From: Trichomonas tenax
Lineage: Eukaryota > Parabasalia > Trichomonadida > Trichomonadidae
Length of the DNA: 45,712 nt
Reading direction: 5' to 3'
Assembly (NCBI GenBank): GCA_023091735.1
Contig: JALKBU010000356.1
Location: forward strand, 1-45,712
Of the stretch, positions 8,516-18,908 are shown in pieces. The notes below the pieces were generated by a model. It saw only the letters and a list, made by a program, of their open reading frames with translations. It made no database searches and had not been told where the DNA came from. The translations under genes and the position numbers were made by a program. How positions within the stretch are numbered: position 1 is the stretch's first letter; each line of letters opens with the position of its first letter.

Positions 8516-9808
8516 TTACATAACAAAATTCTGTGGGAAAGTAACAGTGATTGATGGGGGCTTTGCATAGTGCAAAATTATATTGTTTCCGCCTGGTGGA
8601 ACAAAATTACCGATAAATGTTGTCGCATCATCGATAGTTGCAAACTTGAGCATGTTTTTATCTTCGATGTACTCAGCTTTGCATTGCTGTGCTGATGCTT
8701 GGAGACTGTATGTTTTTGAACGAACAGAAACATATTCTGATGGGTTCCACATGTCTACGAACATTGGAAGATCAGGGTCTTCTAGTTCTTCGCTATATTC
8801 CCGATAATCAAGTTGTCCGTTCAATACATTCGTTTCTGGATGAACATCTCTTCGCGATGACAGATCAACTTTGATCGCATGGCCTTTGTAGACCATTTTA
8901 TCGAGATTTGTCATTGCCAAACGTGCGTAGAAAGCGTTGCGCATTTGAATATATGTTGTGTGAAGTCCTTGTTTCTGAATAAGCTTCACTTTGAGGACAG
9001 CGCCATATTGCTGGAAGATATTGCGTGCAAAATTCGCTGTTGAAGCAGGTAATCCGCTCACAGCTAATGAATTTCCGTAAGCTGGATCAAATTGGACTGG
9101 TCTGACAAAATCAAACACGCGAGGAATGTCGTTGCTTTCCTCTGGTTCGAAGAAAGGAAATTCATTTGTTAATCCTTCTTTTAATAACTCGAATTGCTCT
9201 TTAGCGCCTGGAACCGTAAAGTCGAAACTCTTTGAATTGTTGAACTGGATGACAATATTTGTGCATTTCGAATATTCTACGTGAAGTTCGAAAGATGGCG
9301 AATATCTATTGACTTTTGAAAGATTTGCTAGTGCTAACGCTGCCTGATCGATGTTTTCCATCTGCACGAGTGCGAATTTATCCTTATTCTTGAAGCAAAT
9401 GATTTTTTCAACAACACCAAAATTAGAACATTCTTCGTAAATGTCGTGGATTCCCAAATAACACCTCAGACGAGTTATTTGAAGGCAAATAACTGGTGAT
9501 CTCTTCATCTTCTTCTGTGATGGACTCAAAGACACAATAGAAGGAATCGAAGAAATCGTAACTGTCGCACGAAGCTCCGGAATGTAGTATTTCTTATCGT
9601 TAACGAATCTCTGCGCTTCAGCGGCGGTGTCAAATTGTATCAATCCCTGAGTTCCGAAGAAAAATGTTCTTTCAATTCTGTAATTTTTGAAATATTTCGA
9701 AATCTGGGACCACGTCGTCCCCTTCTCCAGGTCGATGATGCTGACCAATCTGTGGTCCTCTGTCTGCCCTGGAGGGAAATTCCACGGCATCGCTAAAATT
9801 CGTGACAT
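8516..9808 (-). CDS. PTB/hnRNP L-like RNA-binding protein with four RRMs
   Basis: A 430-residue protein with four RRM-type domains at about residues 20-90, 103-190, 260-335 and 355-425. RRM2 is diagnostic of the polypyrimidine-tract-binding family: VICLQITRLRCYLGIHDIY, VEKIICFKNKDKFALVQM, then the family extension YSKCTNIVIQFNNSKSFDF. RRM3 (LAVSGLPAS... then YGAVLKVKLIQKQ, IQMRNAFYARLAMTNL) also fits PTB. The RNP1/RNP2 boxes are weakly aromatic, as in PTB. Likely roles are mRNA stability, 3'-end processing or translation, since splicing is rare in trichomonads. The stop overlaps TAAA. TGACATGTAAAG lies about 130 bp upstream in gene orientation (9939-9950). Confidence 0.85.
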   Translation of the reverse strand: MSRILAMPWNFPPGQTEDHRLVSIIDLEKGTTWSQISKYFKNYRIERTFFFGTQGLIQFDTAAEAQRFVNDKKYYIPELRATVTISSIPSIVSLSPSQKKMKRSPVICLQITRLRCYLGIHDIYEECSNFGVVEKIICFKNKDKFALVQMENIDQAALALANLSKVNRYSPSFELHVEYSKCTNIVIQFNNSKSFDFTVPGAKEQFELLKEGLTNEFPFFEPEESNDIPRVFDFVRPVQFDPAYGNSLAVSGLPASTANFARNIFQQYGAVLKVKLIQKQGLHTTYIQMRNAFYARLAMTNLDKMVYKGHAIKVDLSSRRDVHPETNVLNGQLDYREYSEELEDPDLPMFVDMWNPSEYVSVRSKTYSLQASAQQCKAEYIEDKNMLKFATIDDATTFIGNFVPPGGNNIILHYAKPPSITVTFPQNFVM

Positions 9809-9939
9809 TTTTTTTTCCTAACCGCGAAAAAAATTTCAATTTTTATTCTTATTGTTTTACATTTTGGTTTTGTGCCTTCATTGACCTCCGAAATCTATAA
9901 AAAATTCGATCGTAAAATTTCTGACTTCTGACATTCAAC

Positions 9940-9950
9940 TTTACATGTCA
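9940..9950 (-). promoter_or_regulatory. TGACATGTAAA motif upstream of the PTB-like gene
   Basis: On the minus strand the sequence reads TTGACATGTAAAGTTGAATGTCAG, oriented toward the PTB-like gene that starts at 9808. It is the same element as in the BET/6248 intergenic array and upstream of the tetraspanin. Its function is inferred from recurrence near gene starts only. Confidence 0.4.
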
Positions 9951-10419
9951 AATCGATTTGAGCAACAGTCTGTCAAATTATTTTGGTTACATGATACGGA
10001 ATTTGGAAAACCATTAATATTATCATACCTGAAGCTTCTTCATGCTCGCGCTACGTTTGCATGTCATATATGCATGATGCGTTCATATAGATTATTACGT
10101 TAACAGTCAATATATTTTGATCAAGCATGATTTCTTTCTTCATAAATCCATACTATTTGTATTAGTTATTTTCTGAGTTTCTATGTTAAAGCATATTTTG
10201 GTTGCTTGCGGATGACATGCATTGACTATGCAGATTTCTTAATTTTAATAATGAAATATGAATTCAGAATAACTACCTTCTCATATGACACCATCGAGAT
10301 GCTGAACATTGTTTTTCAGATGGATATTTCGAATGTTTTTTATATTCAAATTGATTTATGTTTTATTCGAATGATACAAAAATGAAAAGAAACAAATTGA
10401 TATTTTTGAATCTCATAGT
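9951..10419. other. Non-coding stretch
   Basis: AT-rich intergenic DNA with no convincing frame on either strand. The open frame that continues into it from the family relic at 10.4-10.9 kb ends in low-complexity Phe/Ile-rich codons. Confidence 0.35.
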
Positions 10420-10905
10420 CATTATGTTGCATGTTACCATATCATGTCTTGTGACTCTTGCGTATAACGCAACAATTTTTGCGAGTTCATCAGGACCAGG
10501 AAATGATTCATAATTTTCTCTCCCATATGATCCTATTCCATAATGCCAATCCATATGATTAATTGAGCCATCCAGCAATGCTCTATCAGGGCGGCGAGAC
10601 AATGCTAAGCCTCCCCAACATTTTGAAGTGAATCCAATTGACATCTGCTTCATATCCGAGAATGTAGTGATTATTAGCATCAATTTGCGTGTCGTTATCT
10701 GTTTGGACTGTTGGAGATAAGGTCTGTCACCATTTGTTGTATGAAAGATTATTGTTTCCAACAAGTTGCGGATAATGAAGAATAAATTTGTATTTTCCAT
10801 TTATCTTGTATCGGTCTGGAAACACATCCAACATGTATAACACGCTGTATCTGTAACTAATTGCCACTGCGCATCATCGAATGTCGTATAGTGGAGATAC
10901 TTTTG
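10420..10905 (-). pseudogene. Relic of the WGGL/LLDG/IPGP domain family
   Basis: Two frames together make a recognisable domain shared with the 38-41 kb cluster. The first part, at about 10,700-10,850, reads YSVLYMLDVFPDRYK, then FILHYPQL, an in-frame stop, and QTLSPTVQTD. The second part reads CWGGLALSRRPDRALLDGS, MDWHYGIGSYG, then FPGPDELAKIVALYARV. The same order (VFPD, YP, W.Q.LSPTV, WGGL, LLDG, WHYxIG, IPGP, V.LYARV) recurs in the copies near 39-41 kb. A frameshift and stop separate the halves, so this copy is broken. The family resembles trichomonad secreted or surface proteins, but I cannot name it. Confidence 0.6.
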
Positions 10906-11346
10906 ATCGATATTTTCGCTAAAGAAAACATGTAACTCCGATATTTCATGTTATGAAATTTGATGATTTGATCATTAGAAATGTCAGTTTTATCTATCAA
11001 ACATTCTTTTATATACCAGTTCAACTTATTTTAAGAATATTTATCAATGATAATCAGTAAAATAGAATAATTTGAAGATATCACATAGAATTTCAGCAAT
11101 TAAATGAATGTTGATAAAATGAATAGATTAATTATGTATTTTGTAGAATTCATATATGTTAACGAAAATTGTAATACTGATATTTGATAAATTACAACAT
11201 CAATAACTTTTGTAGTGATGCATCGATGTTTGGAATGAATTATCAATAGCAATTATATGATCTTCTATTTGCTTTTGTGATATTGGAGAAGGGAAAATCA
11301 TATTATCAAACATGTATATTTATAAACAAACATAAATAAATAAAAA
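10906..11346. other. Non-coding stretch
   Basis: AT-rich intergenic DNA downstream of the large protein gene and upstream of the broken family copy. No gene or RNA is seen. Confidence 0.35.
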
Positions 11347-14300
11347 TTATAACAAACCGACATCTGATAATGAAAGTGTTTGTGTTGAATTGAGAATATC
11401 ATCATCTTCCCTTGAATGTTTCTTCTTTGCACTGCTTGTTTTCATTCTCTCTCCAGGAGCTTTTGCATGTGGTAACAATGACTTCTTTCCATCAGATGAT
11501 GTAACAGGAATTTCAACTTTCTTTGGTGCTGTAGCTTGTGCAAGTCTTCTGAGCTTCTTCTGGTTCTTGAGATCTTCCAGCCACTGCGTTCTTGTCATTG
11601 GATGACAGAATTCGGGTAAGAATGAAACCCTTCTTTCTGTTGATGACTTTGGATCTACTGAAGCTCTCAATGGCTCAATCTTCAATTTGTTCTGTGTCAC
11701 TCCTGTTGGCGTTAAAGCGATTTCAACAGATGAACTCGATGACAAACTTTGGATGACAATATCATCTTCATCTGTTTTGCGATTGAATGCTGAAAGTAAT
11801 GGCGGAGGACGATTATCTTCCAATCTTGATGAAGATGAACTTGATGTCTTCTTTTCATTATCTCTCCACAATGTTGGCGGAGTTATTTTGATTTGATTAT
11901 CTTGTTTTCGTTTGACTTCCAAGAAATTGTTCTGCTTTTCTTCTTTTGGTTGACTTTCTTTTATTGGTTTCTCTGAAGAATTACTTTCATTATCTGGTAT
12001 TTGATTTTTTATTGTGTTATGAGAAATTTGAACTCCTCTAACAATTAAATCTTCGTTTTCTTGCTTCTTCTCTTTGTTTTCTACAGCAGGTAGTTTAGAT
12101 CTTACTTGAATAAATTGCGATTTGTTTTCAAGCTTCGACTGCAAATTTGTGACTTTTAGGTCTTCGTTAAGATCAACATTCTCTATTAATTTGTTTTCGA
12201 CTGGTTTTGGAACTTGTTTCTTTTCGATATGTGATGGATGTTTGTAATCATCTTCGCCCGCAATTTTATCGAATTCAGCCAATAAATCATTAGTTCCATC
12301 ATCTTTAACATCATTTATTATTTCTTTCTTCTTAACAGGAATTCCCGACTTCTTTTCTTCTTTAGGCATTCTTTCGATGTTTCTTGGAACTTTGATAAAG
12401 AAATTCTCTTCCTCTGCTTTAGCGAAAGTAGGCTTTTGCTGAGGTGTTAGACTCTCTTCTGGAATTAAAGGAGCAATTGAATCTTGATTTGGATATAAAG
12501 CTTGGAATTCAAATGTCACTAAATTGTCACCTGATTTATCTTCAGTCCATGATTTGTTTTTGAGGATCTCTTCTTCATTGAAAGATGTATTCTGTGGACT
12601 AGAAAATGTATTTTCTTTCTTTGGTATTGGTGACAACATTGGAACTTGTGACATTGATTCTATTTGTTTCAAATTTTTACTCGAGCTCTGTTTTAACATT
12701 TTGTTTTTCTCTATCTCTTGTGTCGAAGTTAATGGCATTGAAAGACTCAATTGCAGTGTATCTGCATTATCATCTTTATGATCGCTGTCTGAATCGCTGA
12801 CATTATTTGTGATTCGTGTTGGATATTCATCGAAAGATATTTCAGATGAATCTTCGCTATTTGATATTTGCGCTGGTTGACTTATTTGATCAGTGCTTTT
12901 TGATTTCTCAATTGGAGGAATTGCGTTCTGAGTGCTCTGCTCCATGCTCTTTGATTTAGTTAACTTTTGAGCAGAAATAGAAGAGAATGAAATACTTGAA
13001 AGCGCGTCAGGAATCTTTTGAACATTGGATGATGAAATTTCATTTGATATTTGTTTAATCTCTGATTTGACTTCAGGTTGTGTTTTCTCTTCTTTAATTG
13101 TTGTTGGTTTATCATTTTTGCTGATGTTGATATATTGATTGTTGTGTTTTTCAAATTCTTTCTTTTTGGGTGTTGATTTAGAAATCAAATGAGAAGTAGA
13201 ACTTATTCTATGAACATTTTGTTCGACTTCCTTTTCTTTAGCAATCTTTTGATATATTGGTGCATTGTCCGGTTGCTTTGCAAGCGAATCTAACTTGAAA
13301 AGAGGATCATCTGAATCATCTTCGCTGTCTGATGAACTTTCATAGAAAATTCTCGGTCTGTAATACTTTGGAACTTCAATAGGAGCAACTGTTGGCTGTT
13401 TTATTGCTAAATCGCTCTGCCTATCTTTGATTTTTTCAACAATAGATGAAACAAAATTATCGAATGAATCTTCCTCCAAAAAGTCTTTTGGAACAAATGA
13501 CATCTTTTTCTTTTCTGGTGCAGCAACAACAATTGATGATGTGAAGTTTTTACCTATATTTTTAACTTGTGGAGTATTTTCATTTGGAGTTATTTCAAAC
13601 ATTGCTGTTGGTTGCGATTGTTCCCATTTTTGTTTCGATAATTTTTTGAGATTCACTTCTTGTTCTGGATGATTGTCATGAAATAGTGATAATGGAACTC
13701 TTTCTACTCTTTGTTGTGGCGAATTCTGTTCTTTTATGAATTCCTTTAAAGTCTTCTTTTCAATATGATCATTGCTTTCATTTCTATTACGTTTTGAAGT
13801 GTTATTATTATATTTGATATCTTCGGTATTTGTTGCAACTTCATTTGTTTCGATATTATGAATTGATTGATTAAAGTCAATATATAACTTCTTTTGTGTG
13901 TTGCCTCTTTGTTTTTGTTGAATATTTGATATTACATCTTCTATTTCAACTTGTTTCTTTATTGGCGGATCTTCTGTTTCGTTTTGTTGAACATTAGAAA
14001 TTTGATTTTGTTGAGAATTCGATGTGTTTGAAATTTGATTTTTAAGAACATTTTCGATTTGATTTTGTTTTGAATTTTCAACGGGAATTTTAGTGATATT
14101 TTCAGTGATTTGCCGTGTTTGAGTCTTTGGTTTCTTCCTCTCTGGAATTCTTAAGAACATAACTTGATTTTGATCATTTTTTGCGTTAATTTCTAATGCT
14201 TTTTCTATTTTTGGTGAATTTTGATTTAACACAGTGGTTTTGTTATCTGCTGGACTGGTATTTATTGGCTCTGTGTTTTGAGTCTGATTTCTTTGATTTG

Positions 14301-15234
14301 GATTAATAAATAAATTATTATTCGCATTTGACTGAAATGAAAGATTTTTCTTGTTATCATATGAATTACTTTCAGGAGCTATTATATTTTCTGCTATGTT
14401 TTCGAGATCATCTTGAGAATTTGATTCTGAATTTTCGAAATCATTTTTCATCATTAAAAATATTGGTTCTTGTATAGCATCGACATTTTCCTCTTCTTTT
14501 GATAATACTGCAGTATAGAAATCAATTGCAAAGCACAGTAAACAAATTCGATTTTCGATTTCATTCATTATTGGTTTTTTAACTCTGTATGTATTCAAAG
14601 CAACATCCAGCTCCTTCCAGTTGTTTATTTTGTCGATAGTTGTAAGATTTTTGCCGAATTTGCATCTTTTCAACATGATGATACTTTTTCGATGTTTCGC
14701 GAAGTAGGCGATGCAGAATTGGCCACTTCCAACCATTTCTGTAAAGGAGAGTCCGGGTGGAACTAAGTTATCGTGAATGACGCTGTTCATCCATTTCAGA
14801 AGAGCCGCTTCGATGTCCAAAAGCGAATAGTAATTTTTTAAACTTTTCTTCCAATTTGGATCAAATTTTAATCGAATATAGTATTCAACGACTAAAGCAC
14901 CTAATTTATCGATTTCCGGAATTTTGTTTTTTTCGTATAATTTGCGTGAAAAATTAGAAATCGGCATTTCTTTGGAAAGATATTCTAAAATTCGTTCTAA
15001 TGTATTGAATTCTATTGGAAATCTTTGATCTATCATGCAGACGGCGATTCGAAATAATGTTGTATTTTTAAAATTTTGAGGAATTTTACCGAATATCAAA
15101 TCAATATTCTCAGAAATAAGAGAATGAACCTGAGAACTGATCTGTCTGTTTACATTCGGTGACACTGAGAATGATTTGTAACCATCTATCAGCATGTTCT
15201 GTATCCATTGCAGATAAATGTGCTTTTCATCCAT
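11347..15234 (-). CDS. Large disordered protein with CH-like N-terminal region
   Basis: A protein of about 1,295 residues. The first ~260 residues look folded: a helical start (MDEKHIYLQWIQNML) and, near residues 160-240, a segment resembling a calponin-homology fold (AALLKWMNSVIHDN, then FTEMVGSGQFCIAYFAKH, then NNWKELDVAL), as in cytoskeletal linkers of the CAMSAP type. The rest is Asn/Gln/Ser/Lys/Glu-rich, with acidic patches (SSSDSEDDSDD) and repeated QNQI/NQIS runs. It is probably a cytoskeleton-associated scaffold (inference). The start is the ATG at 15234: upstream in frame there is only a TTG, and those codons are actually two TTGACA(A/C)GTAAA promoter motifs. The element CACTTTTC directly precedes the ATG. 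Confidence 0.6.
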   Translation of the reverse strand: MDEKHIYLQWIQNMLIDGYKSFSVSPNVNRQISSQVHSLISENIDLIFGKIPQNFKNTTLFRIAVCMIDQRFPIEFNTLERILEYLSKEMPISNFSRKLYEKNKIPEIDKLGALVVEYYIRLKFDPNWKKSLKNYYSLLDIEAALLKWMNSVIHDNLVPPGLSFTEMVGSGQFCIAYFAKHRKSIIMLKRCKFGKNLTTIDKINNWKELDVALNTYRVKKPIMNEIENRICLLCFAIDFYTAVLSKEEENVDAIQEPIFLMMKNDFENSESNSQDDLENIAENIIAPESNSYDNKKNLSFQSNANNNLFINPNQRNQTQNTEPINTSPADNKTTVLNQNSPKIEKALEINAKNDQNQVMFLRIPERKKPKTQTRQITENITKIPVENSKQNQIENVLKNQISNTSNSQQNQISNVQQNETEDPPIKKQVEIEDVISNIQQKQRGNTQKKLYIDFNQSIHNIETNEVATNTEDIKYNNNTSKRNRNESNDHIEKKTLKEFIKEQNSPQQRVERVPLSLFHDNHPEQEVNLKKLSKQKWEQSQPTAMFEITPNENTPQVKNIGKNFTSSIVVAAPEKKKMSFVPKDFLEEDSFDNFVSSIVEKIKDRQSDLAIKQPTVAPIEVPKYYRPRIFYESSSDSEDDSDDPLFKLDSLAKQPDNAPIYQKIAKEKEVEQNVHRISSTSHLISKSTPKKKEFEKHNNQYINISKNDKPTTIKEEKTQPEVKSEIKQISNEISSSNVQKIPDALSSISFSSISAQKLTKSKSMEQSTQNAIPPIEKSKSTDQISQPAQISNSEDSSEISFDEYPTRITNNVSDSDSDHKDDNADTLQLSLSMPLTSTQEIEKNKMLKQSSSKNLKQIESMSQVPMLSPIPKKENTFSSPQNTSFNEEEILKNKSWTEDKSGDNLVTFEFQALYPNQDSIAPLIPEESLTPQQKPTFAKAEEENFFIKVPRNIERMPKEEKKSGIPVKKKEIINDVKDDGTNDLLAEFDKIAGEDDYKHPSHIEKKQVPKPVENKLIENVDLNEDLKVTNLQSKLENKSQFIQVRSKLPAVENKEKKQENEDLIVRGVQISHNTIKNQIPDNESNSSEKPIKESQPKEEKQNNFLEVKRKQDNQIKITPPTLWRDNEKKTSSSSSSRLEDNRPPPLLSAFNRKTDEDDIVIQSLSSSSSVEIALTPTGVTQNKLKIEPLRASVDPKSSTERRVSFLPEFCHPMTRTQWLEDLKNQKKLRRLAQATAPKKVEIPVTSSDGKKSLLPHAKAPGERMKTSSAKKKHSREDDDILNSTQTLSLSDVGLL

Positions 15235-15235
15235 G

Positions 15236-15290
15236 AAAAGTGTACGTTTATTTCTAATTTTACGTGTCAATATTTTGATTTTACTTGTCA
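15236..15290 (-). promoter_or_regulatory. Core promoter of the large protein gene
   Basis: On the minus strand, in order: TTGACAAGTAAA (15291-15280), TTGACACGTAAA (15270-15259) and ACACTTTTC (15243-15235), followed at once by ATG. The first two are copies of the recurrent TGAC-N2-GTAAA motif, 21 bp apart; the third resembles the trichomonad initiator. The leader would be under 10 nt, which is normal for trichomonads. Confidence 0.5.
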
Positions 15291-15563
15291 AGAATATCTA
15301 AAAATCTCGGATTTGCAGGAATAAATTGTTATCAATTCATTGCCTTCATAGGAATATCTTATTTTTCATTAGCTATATACTAATTTACAATTCTATCATT
15401 TCATAAATGAAATGTATCTTTATTTGCATTATTTTTAAATAAATTTATGTATACATCGAAATTCTTTGGGAATTTTGTTGTAATAAATATCCGTGCATCT
15501 TAGCACTGCGTGTTTTATTGAATGAGATGCTAAAGAATGCAAAAAATAGCAAAATAATTATTT

Positions 15564-15593
15564 TGACATGTAAAATTATTAATGTCAAGTAAA
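15564..15593 (+). promoter_or_regulatory. TGACATGTAAA / TGTCAAGTAAA pair upstream of tetraspanin
   Basis: Two copies of the recurrent motif, at 15564-15574 and 15583-15593, on the plus strand about 80-105 bp before the tetraspanin ATG. With the two copies at 15259-15290 on the other strand, the divergent promoter region carries two outward-pointing pairs. Confidence 0.45.
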
Positions 15594-15669
15594 TTATTTA
15601 AAGGGTAAATTTGTTTTCGACTTTTATAGGGGTTGAAAGTATATGTGAGGGAGTACGCCAGAATTTTTA

Positions 15670-16257
15670 ATGGGAGTTTTCAGCGCAGTGCCAATAGGTT
15701 TGAGCCAAATTGGCATCATTTTTCTGCTCGGTCTCAGTGGTGCCGGATATGGGTACTTCAAGAGTGACAATGTCTTCACGAAATGTCAAGTAAATTATAA
15801 AGTGATGTTTGGATGTGGAATCGGTGTTGCTCTTTTATTACTGATTTTGGTCAACTTATATTTTAGCTACACTTGCTGCGGTCATTACTTTACAACATTC
15901 CTATTTACACTTGCCATTGGAGTTGTTTTCATTCTTTTTACGGCTTCATCAAAGAAATGCATTCAGTATCATGAAAATGAATGGTACAATCACGCAAATG
16001 GTATTGCTGAGTACCAATTAAAGCATAATTGCTGCGGATGGCTGAATTCCACCGATCATTCTCTCCCCAGTTGCCCATTCAACTTTGATTCCGGGTGCAA
16101 GAATATATTATCAAATTACATTACACCTCGCATTAAGCAAATTTTTATTGCATCGATATTATTCCTTATTTTAACATTCGGCTCATTGATATTTTTATGC
16201 ATTATATCCATTCTTTTTGAAGTAGAATCAATTTACCAAAATGTTGACACAGACTAA
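15670..16257 (+). CDS. Tetraspanin family protein
   Basis: A 195-residue four-pass membrane protein. Hydrophobic segments lie at about 8-29, 45-66, 72-92 and 157-183. The large extracellular loop between TM3 and TM4 has the family hallmark CCG at 121-123 plus paired cysteines at 135 and 143; a pair of Cys (69-70) sits at the cytoplasmic/TM junction and may be palmitoylated. Tetraspanins organise membrane microdomains; in trichomonads some are linked to adherence and vesicles (family knowledge). The stop codon overlaps TAAA. The promoter region is shared with the divergent large-protein gene. Confidence 0.88.
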   Translation: MGVFSAVPIGLSQIGIIFLLGLSGAGYGYFKSDNVFTKCQVNYKVMFGCGIGVALLLLILVNLYFSYTCCGHYFTTFLFTLAIGVVFILFTASSKKCIQYHENEWYNHANGIAEYQLKHNCCGWLNSTDHSLPSCPFNFDSGCKNILSNYITPRIKQIFIASILFLILTFGSLIFLCIISILFEVESIYQNVDTD

Positions 16258-17117
16258 ATCTTTGAAATTGGACTATAATTCTCTGTTATCATGCAATGAG
16301 AGCCTGGTTGTAGATGTTTATTTTGTAATTTTAATAAAAGAAACTTTTGTAGAAGATATTTCATTCAATATAAATTTGAAATTAATACATAACACATAAA
16401 TTTATACCAACAAGATATTGGATTCGGTTTTCTAAAGTTGATATCATGTGAAATAGGCATTTATCCATAATCAAAATATAGAAATTTTAAAATATAACTC
16501 AAAATAATGATATTTTTGCATTTGACCGAACATTATATTTACAATCTTAAAATAGAGTACTTTCGAGGATTTCAATTTTTATTTTTCATTATAAAATAAC
16601 ATGAATCAATGAAAATTTTCTGAAAAAAAGTCAATTTTTTTAAATTTAGGGATTTAAGCAAACTTCGAAAATCTAATATTACGTGTGTTTTCTTGAGATG
16701 TATAAAAATAGAGCAAAATTTTACCAAATAGCTTTTCCTTGAAGAAAATATTTTTTTACATTTTTGTTTTAATTCATAAATCTATGTACTGTCATGTTTC
16801 AATGCGATTTTTCACTATGATTTTCTTCAAAACTCAATAGAAAATTTGTGTTTTTCTCAAAATTATTTTCCAATTTTATCACTGTTTTCATATAATATTT
16901 CGAAAATAATAAATGAATATCAGCTCAAAAATGAAAAATGTACAAAATCTCAAAAATACAAATTCACAATCATATCAAATAATTGCATATTTAGAATCCC
17001 TATGTGATGCAAATAACAGATCTGCAATCAGATTTCGAAAAAACCAAGCAGAAGACCGAGGATTTTTGCTGAAAACGGTTATGTCTCATAATTGAGGCCA
17101 TTTTTTAGTACTCAGAA
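16258..17117. other. Long AT-rich leader region before NOG1
   Basis: About 860 bp of very AT-rich DNA with many short A/T tracts. A 60-codon ATG frame at 16913-17095 has low-complexity Asn/Lys/Ser composition at its start and no recognised motif; I do not call it a gene. The NOG1 ATG is preceded by TACTCAGAA, a weak initiator candidate. Confidence 0.4.
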
Positions 17118-18908
17118 ATGGCTCTTGTCTTTGGAAGTATTCACGCGGTCCCCAAAACATCGCAAGAGCTTATAGACACAGTACTTAGTTCTACAAACCG
17201 TAAAACAGCAACAATCATTCACCCAGGCTTCAAAATTGCAAGAATTCGTGACTTCTACATGAACAAAGTAAATTTTGCACGTGATCAGTTTACAAGCAGA
17301 CTAACACAGATTCTTGAAGATTTTCCACGCTTAGACTCCATTCATCCATTTTGGGCATCATTGATTAACGTTATCTACGATCGTGATCACTACAAATTGG
17401 CTCTTGGTCAGATCATTGGTGCAAAGACATTAATTGCAAACGTTGGTCGTGACTATGTCAAATATCTGAAGTATGGTGACTCTCTTTTCCGCTGCAAGCA
17501 GCTCAAGAAGGCAGCTCTCGGCCGTATGTGCACAGCCTGCCGTCGTTTGACCCCTTCACTTCAGTATCTCGAAGAAGTTCGTCAACACTTGCAGAGACTT
17601 CCAGCAATCGATCCATCTGCTCCAACAATCATCCTCGCTGGTGCTCCATCAACAGGTAAATCTTCTTTCATGAACTCCATCACTCGCGCAAACGTCGAAG
17701 TCGCTGCATTCCCATTCACAACAAAGTCTTTGTACCTCGGTCACACTGACTGGGCCTACCTCACTTGGCAGGTTATCGATACACCAGGTCTTCTCGATCG
17801 TCCACTTGAAGATCGCAATACAATCGAAATGCAGTCTGTTATGGCCATGGTTCACCTCCGCGCTGCCATCGTTTACATGCTCGATATCAGTGGTACATGC
17901 GGATACAGCATCGAACAACAGGTTTCTCTCTTCCACTCTCTCGGAGAAATTTTCGCTAACAGACCAGTTACAGTTGTTCTCACAAAGACAGATCTCGTCA
18001 ACCCAGACAGCCTTCCAGCTGAAGAGAAGGCTCTCATCGACAGCATGAACGGACCAAACGTTTCTTTCATGAGAATGTCATCAATGACAGGCGATGGTGT
18101 CTCAGAGGTCAAGGAGCACGTTTGCCAGGGCCTCAGAAAGATGCGCGTCGAGTCAAAGAAGACAAACGAAAAATTAGACCAGATCGCTTCTCAGCTTCAC
18201 ATTGCCAAACCAGATCAGACATTCGAGCCAAACATCCCAGATTCCGTCAAGAATCCACAGGGCCTCGGCCACCCACTCCAGAAGGAGCTCGAAGAGATGG
18301 CTGGTGGTGCTGGCCAGTACACAGCAAACACCAACGCTGAGAGACTCCTCAAGAATCCAGAGTGGCAGAACGATGTCATCCCAGAAATCATCGAAGGCAG
18401 AAACATTGCGGACTACATCGATCCAGATATTGAGCAGAAGTTCGCTCAGCTTTTAGAGGAAGAGAAGGTCAGATATCAGAACTACCAGGCCGAGAAGCAG
18501 GCCTTCGAAGAGAACAAGTGGCAGGTTACTCCAGAGCAGGAGGAAATGGTTTCTATCATCAGAGAAAGGCGCCAACTCATCAGAAACAAGGCTGAGGAGA
18601 AGCGCAATGGCAGACCGGGAATGCCGGAGAAAATGAAGAAGCAGACAAAGAGTGTCATCGCCGAGCGCGTCGACAACATGCTCGCAGAGAGAGGTATCGA
18701 CGAGACAGCGAGACAACGTGCTGTTGATAAGGTCCTCTCCGAGAAGCCAACACGTGTGGAAAGGAAGATCGAAACAGCTAAGCGCGACACAGGTATCGTT
18801 AAGCACGGTGCTGGTGAGCGTTTCGACTACTATGTCAAGACTAACTACGCTCTTGAGCCAAAGTTCTTGTTCAGTGGAAAGTCTGGTTTCAAGCGTGACT
18901 TCAAATAG
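17118..18908 (+). CDS. NOG1: Nucleolar GTP-binding protein NOG1
   Basis: An OBG-family GTPase required for maturation of the 60S ribosomal subunit in the nucleolus. The 596 residues show the N-terminal helical bundle (GFKIARIRDFYMNKV and later DHYKLALGQI), then the G domain: G1 at 175-182 (GAPSTGKS; animal and yeast proteins have PNVGKS here), G2 around FPFTTKSL, G3 DTPGLLDR at 221-228, and G4 TKTD. The C-terminal half is the Lys/Glu/Arg-rich NOGCT-like region (EEKVRYQNYQAEK, then RKIETAKRDTG). Third codon positions are distinctly G/C-richer than in the neighbouring genes, as expected for a highly expressed gene. The length is slightly below yeast NOG1. The gene is complete, with a TAG stop. 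Confidence 0.95.
   Translation: MALVFGSIHAVPKTSQELIDTVLSSTNRKTATIIHPGFKIARIRDFYMNKVNFARDQFTSRLTQILEDFPRLDSIHPFWASLINVIYDRDHYKLALGQIIGAKTLIANVGRDYVKYLKYGDSLFRCKQLKKAALGRMCTACRRLTPSLQYLEEVRQHLQRLPAIDPSAPTIILAGAPSTGKSSFMNSITRANVEVAAFPFTTKSLYLGHTDWAYLTWQVIDTPGLLDRPLEDRNTIEMQSVMAMVHLRAAIVYMLDISGTCGYSIEQQVSLFHSLGEIFANRPVTVVLTKTDLVNPDSLPAEEKALIDSMNGPNVSFMRMSSMTGDGVSEVKEHVCQGLRKMRVESKKTNEKLDQIASQLHIAKPDQTFEPNIPDSVKNPQGLGHPLQKELEEMAGGAGQYTANTNAERLLKNPEWQNDVIPEIIEGRNIADYIDPDIEQKFAQLLEEEKVRYQNYQAEKQAFEENKWQVTPEQEEMVSIIRERRQLIRNKAEEKRNGRPGMPEKMKKQTKSVIAERVDNMLAERGIDETARQRAVDKVLSEKPTRVERKIETAKRDTGIVKHGAGERFDYYVKTNYALEPKFLFSGKSGFKRDFK

Noticed and set aside
16913..17095. 60-codon ATG frame just upstream of NOG1
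   Set aside because: Low-complexity Asn/Ser/Lys start, no motif, and ends only 22 bp before the NOG1 ATG in a long AT-rich leader region. No initiator.
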